The notes under the pieces were generated by a model. It made no database searches. It had not been told where the DNA came from and worked only from the letters and a program-made list of their open reading frames with translations. The position numbers and the translations under genes were made by a program. From positions 1,086-11,221 of the forward strand of contig NZ_LGDD01000051.1 in the NCBI RefSeq assembly GCF_001279695.1: a stretch of 10,136 nt of DNA, read 5' to 3'. The DNA is from Streptomyces sp. WM6378 (GTDB lineage Bacteria; Actinomycetota; Actinomycetes; Streptomycetales; Streptomycetaceae). Below, in pieces: positions 5,725 to 10,136 of the stretch (positions within the stretch are counted from its first letter, which is position 1; each line of letters starts with the position of its first letter).

Positions 5725-7224
5725 GTGGACGCAACGTCTGGAACTGGCAAATCCGGCGGCGGGCAACTGGCATCACTCGCCAACTGGGCAAGTTCCCTCC
5801 ATCTCTCCGATGTTCCGACACGTGTTCAGGACTTTGCGGCGAGCCACATCCTGTCCCAGCTGGCCGCCATACGCTCCGGCCTTGGCCAAGAAGGCGGCAA
5901 GCGGCTCATCCAGGCACTCGGGCGACCATGGCAGGACGACGTGGCGCAGTCAGCCCGCGTGCTGTCTGCGGCCGGTGCATGGTTGAACCTGGATGACACT
6001 GCGTATGCAGGGCATTTGGGCCCTTCAACTGTGGGGGTCCCACTGGCTTATGCCCACCATCTCGGGCTATCCGGCTCTGAACTTCTGCACGCGGTCATTC
6101 TTGCCAATGAATGCGCGGCTCGAGTAACTGCGGCGGCAACTCTTGGCCCGTTTCGCGGCCAGACAGCCCTGCATACTCACGTGGTGGGAGCCGCCGCTGC
6201 TCGGCTTGCCTGTGAGCGTGCGTGTGCTGAGGTTTGGACTGATTCGCTAGCCCTCGCATTGAGCGCACCGCCGTGGACCTTGATGCGCGGCTTTGTCACC
6301 ACAGATGCCCGGCTGCTGCACGTGCCTGTGGGGGTACGCATGGGACTGGACGCATGTGACGCTGCGCATGGAGGACTCCACGGTGCGGCGGACGTCCTGG
6401 AGCACGAGGACGGCTTTCTCCGCCAGTTCGCAGACGTGCCGCTGCCGGAAGTCATAACCCGCGGACTGGGGCAGCGTTGGCATACGGAGACCCTATCCTT
6501 CAAACTCCACCCCGGTGGCCCGGGCATCGACGCAGCAATCGACTGCGCGGTCGATCTCCACAACCGCATGGGGACATGGAATGTGGACGATGTTGAAGAG
6601 GTCCTCGTCGAGGGCTCGCTGTACACGATGTATGCGGCACGGAAGGCCGAGCCCTATCTCGACGGCCCTAGGACGCCGATCGGCGCACTCGTCCTGACCA
6701 CTCCCTACCCCGTTGCCACTGCACTACTTACGGGCCACCTGTCTATCCACGATTTCACTGCTCCCGCTGTCGGGGAGACACACCGGTGGGACCTGGCCGA
6801 GAAGGTAAGGCTCGTCCACGACCGGGAGATGACCCGCACGCTGATGCGCGGCGATGCCCCCTTCGGCGAGGCACTACGCCAGGCTGGCGATCGATCCCAT
6901 GCCTGGCTACGTCACTTCGGTGGTCAGGACTTGGTCGATCTGACCGGGACTGTCGGGGCGCCCTTGGACGACTTCACCGAGTCCGCCAAACCCACACCTG
7001 CCCGGGTGAGCGTGAGGCTGAAGGGCGGCAGATTCCACACCCAGCAGCACTCGATTCCCCGCGGTGGCATCGGACCTGCCCTTCGGAGCAACCACCAGAA
7101 GTTGGTCGCCGAGAAGTTCCTCGAGGCCGGCGGGCCAGACACGGTCGTCACGGCCTGGCCGGACCTCGTCGACATGAGCCCCAGTCAACTGGGCCGGCTG
7201 ATCGAAAGCGCCCTCGCCGACTAA
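5725..7224 (+). CDS. vlmK: MmgE/PrpD-family protein, VlmK-like dehydratase or lyase
   Basis: The protein has 499 residues. MmgE/PrpD members include 2-methylcitrate dehydratase and cis-aconitate decarboxylase. In valanimycin biosynthesis VlmK, a member of this family, eliminates phosphate from valanimycin phosphate to create the acrylate double bond. Family features: a helical N-terminal domain with GPSTVGVPLAYAHHLGLSG and ELLHAVILANECAARV (about residues 102-140), then PFRGQTALHTHVVGAAAARL, where MmgE/PrpD proteins have their substrate-site GFHxT-like segment. LSFKLHPGGPGIDAAIDCAV (about 256-275) corresponds to the K-x-YP-C-x-x-H-A-I-D region. Near the end IPRGGIGPAL and KLVAEKFLEAGG match the usual PxGDPxxPL and KF elements. 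The classical residues are diverged, which fits an unusual substrate. The GTG at 5725 is six bases after the kinase stop codon in the same frame, so translation is probably coupled. Confidence 0.8.
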   Translation: MDATSGTGKSGGGQLASLANWASSLHLSDVPTRVQDFAASHILSQLAAIRSGLGQEGGKRLIQALGRPWQDDVAQSARVLSAAGAWLNLDDTAYAGHLGPSTVGVPLAYAHHLGLSGSELLHAVILANECAARVTAAATLGPFRGQTALHTHVVGAAAARLACERACAEVWTDSLALALSAPPWTLMRGFVTTDARLLHVPVGVRMGLDACDAAHGGLHGAADVLEHEDGFLRQFADVPLPEVITRGLGQRWHTETLSFKLHPGGPGIDAAIDCAVDLHNRMGTWNVDDVEEVLVEGSLYTMYAARKAEPYLDGPRTPIGALVLTTPYPVATALLTGHLSIHDFTAPAVGETHRWDLAEKVRLVHDREMTRTLMRGDAPFGEALRQAGDRSHAWLRHFGGQDLVDLTGTVGAPLDDFTESAKPTPARVSVRLKGGRFHTQQHSIPRGGIGPALRSNHQKLVAEKFLEAGGPDTVVTAWPDLVDMSPSQLGRLIESALAD

Positions 7225-7233
7225 GGAGAAACC

Positions 7234-8517
7234 GTGCACGACCCTCAGGAGCTGCTGCGTCCGGGCGCCCAGGCTGAACGACGACTGAGTAGGCGCCGCT
7301 ACGCCCTTGATACGGAGACTTTGACGAAGCTTGTCCGCCGACGTGCAGAGGCCATCGCGCACCGAGAGGCATTGAGGCAAAAACTCAACTCGGTTACTCG
7401 AAAACTCGCAGCTCAACGCGGTGGCAGGGAACAGGACGACCTCGCTATGGCGAAAGAGCTGAAGAGCCAGATACACCCGGCAGATGAGGCACAGCGAGTT
7501 GCTGAGAACGAGCTCAAGACCTTTCTGCTGGCGGTGCCCAACATTCCCTCGGATGAGTCGCCCGACGGTGGGGCAGAGGATCCGCCGGTTGAGATCCGTC
7601 GATGGGGACAGCAACCAAACTTCGACTTCGAGCCGCGCGACCACGTCGACCTGGCCACTTCGGCTGGCATCCTCGACCTTTCCAGAGCCAGCAAACTGTC
7701 CGGATCGCGTTTCGCGGTACTCCGTGGCGCAGGTGCAGTCCTAGAGCGTGCGTTGGCCTCATTCCTCCTCGATCTGCACACTAAGGAACACCAATACGTC
7801 GAGCACAGCGTTCCGCATCTGGTCACACCCGAGACGATGCAAGGCACGGGGCAGCTACCCAAGTTCGCTGAGGATCTGTTTGCCACCCAGCTGGCAGACC
7901 GCACCTTGTACCTGGTTCCGACGGCAGAGGTCCCGCTCGTAAATCTCTACAGCGATGAGACCCTGGCAAGGGACAGCCTCCCGTTGAGTCTCACGGCACA
8001 TACCGCGTGCTTCCGATCAGAAGCCGGCTCCTATGGACGTGACACCCGTGGGGTGATCCGCCTTCATCAGTTCTCCAAGGTAGAGCTGGTGCGGCTGTGC
8101 CTGTTGGAGGACGTGGGTGCGCAGTTCAACCTTCTGCTGGCTCACGCCGAGGAGTGTCTCCAGCGGCTCGGGCTTCACTACCGCGTTGTCGACCTTCGCG
8201 CCGCTGATCTTGGGTTCGCGGCTCGACGTACCTATGACCTTGAGGTCTGGCTACCGAGTCAGCAGTGCTTTCGTGAGATCTCCTCGGTGTCAGAGTGCGG
8301 AGACTTCCAGGGACGCCGAGCCAGTATCCGGGCCAAGCGTGGCGCTACAAAGGAGTATGTCGCCACACTGAATGGTTCGGGGCTCCCTATCGGCCGGACC
8401 GTAGTGGCTCTCCTTGAGCAGAACCAGCGCAGCGACGGGTCGATCAACGTTCCCCCGGCTCTCGTGCCATACACGGGATTTCACACGATCCAGCCTGACG
8501 GGAGCACCTTCGGATAG
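7234..8517 (+). CDS. vlmL: Seryl-tRNA synthetase paralogue, VlmL-like
   Basis: The 427-residue class II synthetase starts at GTG 7234 behind a good Shine-Dalgarno sequence (AGGAGA, 7224-7229) that touches the stop codon of the previous gene. The N-terminal long coiled-coil (about residues 28-105) is complete; in SerRS this arm grips the long variable arm of tRNA-Ser. Catalytic core: serine-binding TAEVPL (T230, E232), motif 2 CFRSEAGSYGRDTRG with FRSE at 260-263, HQFSKVE, then SSVSECGDFQGRR where housekeeping enzymes have SSCSNxxDFQARR. Motif 3 is LNGSGLPIGRTVVALLEQNQ with R388. All ATP-binding and serine-binding landmarks are kept, so it should make Ser-AMP and Ser-tRNA. Valanimycin VlmL does this and supplies Ser-tRNA to the transferase VlmA. 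The two tRNA-like genes at the head of the same transcription unit are candidate preferred substrates. A second housekeeping serS is expected elsewhere in the genome. Confidence 0.9.
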   Translation: MHDPQELLRPGAQAERRLSRRRYALDTETLTKLVRRRAEAIAHREALRQKLNSVTRKLAAQRGGREQDDLAMAKELKSQIHPADEAQRVAENELKTFLLAVPNIPSDESPDGGAEDPPVEIRRWGQQPNFDFEPRDHVDLATSAGILDLSRASKLSGSRFAVLRGAGAVLERALASFLLDLHTKEHQYVEHSVPHLVTPETMQGTGQLPKFAEDLFATQLADRTLYLVPTAEVPLVNLYSDETLARDSLPLSLTAHTACFRSEAGSYGRDTRGVIRLHQFSKVELVRLCLLEDVGAQFNLLLAHAEECLQRLGLHYRVVDLRAADLGFAARRTYDLEVWLPSQQCFREISSVSECGDFQGRRASIRAKRGATKEYVATLNGSGLPIGRTVVALLEQNQRSDGSINVPPALVPYTGFHTIQPDGSTFG

Positions 8518-8828
8518 GACCCGGAGAGTGAGCTGGTAGGCAGACCACGACGATGCCCAGGCGCTGCGTGACGACCTGGCCGGGGGCGTGGGGATGCTCT
8601 CCGGTGTACCTGATGTTGTGAGGGTGAAGCGGTCCATGCCGCGGCCACTGGACTCGGCCTCGGACTCGATCGAGGTACGGGCATCAGGGCGCCATGGCCA
8701 GGGTGTTGAAGCCGGCGACGCTGTAGGTGTGGACTGGGACAGCAACAGGTCGTCCTTGTTGGTGAGCGAGTCCCAGAAGTACACGATCCGCATCTTCGTG
8801 GTGTAGAGGTTGGCTTCGACGTTGGTAG
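8518..8828. other. Region after the operon with a minus-strand coding remnant
   Basis: No complete gene is visible. On the minus strand from about 8825 to 8735, one frame gives VEANLYTTKMRIVYFWDSLT followed by NKDDLLLSQS, and the adjacent frame then gives YSVAGFNTLAMAP before a stop. The amino-acid composition is protein-like and a frame change between the two pieces is plausible, so this may be the end of a broken gene. I do not recognise the family. The rest has no clear coding signal or promoter. Confidence 0.3.
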
Positions 8829-8860
8829 GTGGGGTCTGGCACACGTGTGCCAGACCCCAC
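8829..8860. terminator. Perfect 32-bp palindrome, candidate bidirectional terminator
   Basis: All 32 bases are self-complementary, with the centre between 8844 and 8845; the core is CACACGTGTG and the ends are GTGGGG and CCCCAC. As RNA it would form about 14 pairs with a 4-nt loop on either strand. It lies 311 bp after the plus-strand operon and only two bases beyond the stop codon of the minus-strand ORF ending at 8863, which is where a shared terminator of convergent units would sit. No U tract follows, as is common in Streptomyces terminators. A dyad operator is the alternative. Confidence 0.6.
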
Positions 8861-8862
8861 TC

Positions 8863-9139
8863 TCATGAACAAAGCCAATTCCCGCATGCACACGATGGGC
8901 GACGGATCGGCTGTCCGTCTCGTACTGCCAGTGCTACCTCCAAGGCTATGAGTTCCTTTGGATAACAGGGGATGGCTCTGACGTTGGCATCCGGCCACGT
9001 CGAATTGGTCGTAGCTGGCGCCGACGGGCATTCGATGACGGTCTGCGGTCGCCCCATGTCGCAGTCGACCCGCAGGTGATCGGCAGTGGGGCCGCTTCTG
9101 GGCATCACCTGCTGCTCTTCAACCCGCCGGGTCCAAGTG
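8863..9139 (-). pseudogene. C-terminal part of an unidentified gene, split by the IS5-family element
   Basis: Reading leftwards from the IS end, the frame gives TWTRRVEEQQVMPRSGPTAD, then HLRVDCDMGRPQTVIECP, NSTWPDANVRAIPCYPKELI and ALEVALAVRDGQPIRR, stopping at 8863-8865. Composition looks like real protein. Deleting 875 bp of IS (or 875 plus three) joins this in frame to the fragment at 10015-10136, giving a junction ...TDSTWPTWTRR.... The transposase frame also runs into this segment because its usual stop near the IS end is absent. I do not recognise the protein family. Confidence 0.45.
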
Positions 9140-9155
9140 ACTAAGACCGTGTCCT
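9140..9155. repeat. Terminal inverted repeat of the IS5-family element (left)
   Basis: These sixteen bases are the exact reverse complement of 9999-10014. They lie just beyond the expected end of the transposase coding region (…CCYKRLVRLTT). Confidence 0.9.
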
Positions 9156-9970
9156 GCGTGGTGAGGCGGACGAGGCGTTTGTAGCAGCAGAGGGCGGCGG
9201 CGAGTCCGAGGAAGGCCAGGTAGTTGCGGGGATGGCGCTCGTAGCGAGGGATGAGTCGGCGGTAGCCGGATAGCCACGACATCGTGCGTTCGATCACCCA
9301 CCTCCGGCGCCCTAATCGCTCGCTCGATTCAATGCCTTTGCGGGCGATGCGCACTCCGATCCGCTTGCCGTGCAGCCATTTCCGCAGGTCGGCACGGTCG
9401 TAAGCTTTGTCGGCGTGGAGGCGCTGGGGCTTGAAGTACCGGCCGCGGTGGGGGTCGTGTCTCGTTTGGTGACCCTCGATCATGGGCTTCAGCCCTTCGC
9501 TGTCGTGGGTGGTGCCGGCCGAGAGCCGACGAGAAGCGGCAGTCCGTTCGCATCCGACAGGACGTGCATCTTGGAGCCGGGCTTGCCTCGGTCCACGGGG
9601 CTCGGACCTGTGTCTTCGCCCCCTTTTTAGCCCTGACGTGGGCGGTGTCGAGGACGATGCGGGTGACGTCGATGAGTCCGGCGTCGTCGAGGCGGCGCAG
9701 GGCCGCTTCGTGCAGGCGGCCCCAGACGCCGGCTCTGGACCAGATCATGAACCGGCGGTGGGCGGTCGACTTCGATATGCCGAAGCAGGGCGGCAGTTGG
9801 CGCCAGGCGCAGCCGCTGACCAGGACGTAGATGATGGCCGCGAACAGCGTCTCATCAGGCGTGTCCTGCGTTCCGCCACTCTGCGGCCGCACCTTCGAAG
9901 GTGGGATCAGCGGCTCCGCGATCTCCCACAGCCCGTCCGGAACAATCCAACTCCACGTACCCCGCCCCAT
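9156..9970 (-). pseudogene. IS5-family transposase, frameshifted
   Basis: The start is ATG at 9970-9968. The first frame reads IVPDGLWEIAEPLIPPSKVR, TLFAAIIYVLVSGCAWRQLP, FGISKSTAHRRF, then VLDTAHVRAKKGA, which includes the first catalytic Asp in LDTAHVRAKKG. At the A5G5 run (complement of 9619-9628) a -1 shift gives GPSPVDRGKPGSKMHVLSD and ANGLPLLVG with the expected family sequence. That frame ends at a stop soon after. A third frame, reached only if one base is missing near 9525, continues SAGTTHDSEGLKPMIEGHQT, HADKAYDRADLRKWL, RIARKGIESSERLGRRRWVI with the catalytic Glu in VIERTMSWL, and ends CCYKRLVRLTT. The A5G5 site looks like programmed frameshifting known for this group. The second shift looks like a 1-bp deletion, or a sequencing error, and would inactivate the gene. 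Confidence 0.85.
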
Positions 9971-9998
9971 GAACAGACCAACGTCCGCCTCGCCACAT

Positions 9999-10014
9999 AG
10001 GACACGGTCTTAGT
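9999..10014. repeat. Terminal inverted repeat of the IS5-family element (right)
   Basis: This is the exact inverted copy of 9140-9155. The transposase start codon lies 28 bases inside this end. Confidence 0.9.
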
Positions 10015-10136
10015 GGCCAGGTGCTGTCGGTGTACAAGGCGGATTCAACCGGTCGTTGCAACACCTCGTCCTCGGAGGTGTTGATGGGCAGGCCAGCAGG
10101 GTGGATGGCGGCGTTGACCGGGCGTTCGCCGATGAA
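10015..10136 (-). pseudogene. Upstream part of the IS-interrupted unidentified gene (continues past window edge)
   Basis: The minus strand is open from the window edge to the IS end and reads FIGERPVNAAIHPAGLP, then INTSEDEVLQRPVESALYTD and STWP. It is in phase with the fragment at 8863-9139 if 875 or 878 bp are removed, so both are probably one gene split by the IS5-family insertion. The protein family is not recognised and the start is outside the window. Confidence 0.4.

Larger units (their letters stand above)
9140..10014 (-). mobile_element. IS5-family insertion sequence, about 875 bp
   Basis: The 16-bp ends ACTAAGACCGTGTCCT (9140-9155) and its exact inverse (9999-10014) bracket one minus-strand transposase. 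Length and organisation match the small two-frame IS5 group (IS427-like) of actinobacteria. A target duplication could not be fixed: flanking bases are ambiguous, though the frame of the interrupted ORF is compatible with none or three base pairs. The transposase carries one likely programmed and one likely mutational frameshift. Confidence 0.88.

Noticed and set aside
9130..10020. A defined target duplication for the IS5-family element
   Set aside because: The bases flanking the 16-bp ends allow several short readings and none is a convincing direct repeat.

Overview
The window is high-GC actinobacterial DNA and most likely comes from Streptomyces. The IlvC protein at the left edge matches streptomycete ketol-acid reductoisomerase closely, with almost every third codon position G or C. 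The insertion sequences also belong to families common in that genus. The layout suggests a horizontally acquired specialised-metabolite fragment placed next to a core gene and then damaged repeatedly by transposases.

Layout: (1) 1-838, the C-terminal ~278 codons of ilvC. (2) 839-2925, a transposase graveyard: a short IS5-like relic, a perfect 20-bp hairpin shaped like a tRNA acceptor/T-arm minihelix, a heavily frameshifted IS256-family transposase on the minus strand, and ~300 bp with no recognisable gene. (3) 2926-4257, a complete ISAs1-family insertion sequence with 19-bp terminal repeats, an exact 10-bp target duplication and an intact transposase whose start region lies inside a hairpin. 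(4) 4258-4493, a less GC-rich upstream region with three heptamer direct repeats at 11-bp spacing (SARP-operator format) and a possible -10 box. (5) 4494-4707, two nearly identical class-II tRNA-like genes with serine-type features but an anticodon arm that looks unable to decode. (6) 4738-8517, a tight three-gene plus-strand operon: a diacylglycerol-kinase-type kinase, an MmgE/PrpD-family protein and a seryl-tRNA synthetase paralogue. These match VlmJ, VlmK and VlmL of valanimycin (azoxy antibiotic) biosynthesis. (7) 8518-10136, a remnant region, an exact 32-bp palindrome, and a minus-strand ORF split by an IS5-family element whose transposase is broken by frameshifts.

How the genes fit together: in valanimycin biosynthesis a dedicated SerRS (VlmL) makes Ser-tRNA, VlmA moves the seryl group onto isobutylhydroxylamine, and at the end VlmJ phosphorylates valanimycin hydrate and VlmK eliminates phosphate. 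Here the J-K-L set sits directly behind two tRNA-like genes that keep features SerRS is known to use (long variable arm, G73, serine-type D-loop) but appear unfit for ribosomal decoding. The main hypothesis is that these are dedicated, non-translational seryl carriers co-expressed with their own synthetase. No VlmA, N-hydroxylase or decarboxylase homologue is visible here, so the cassette is partial or continues outside the window.
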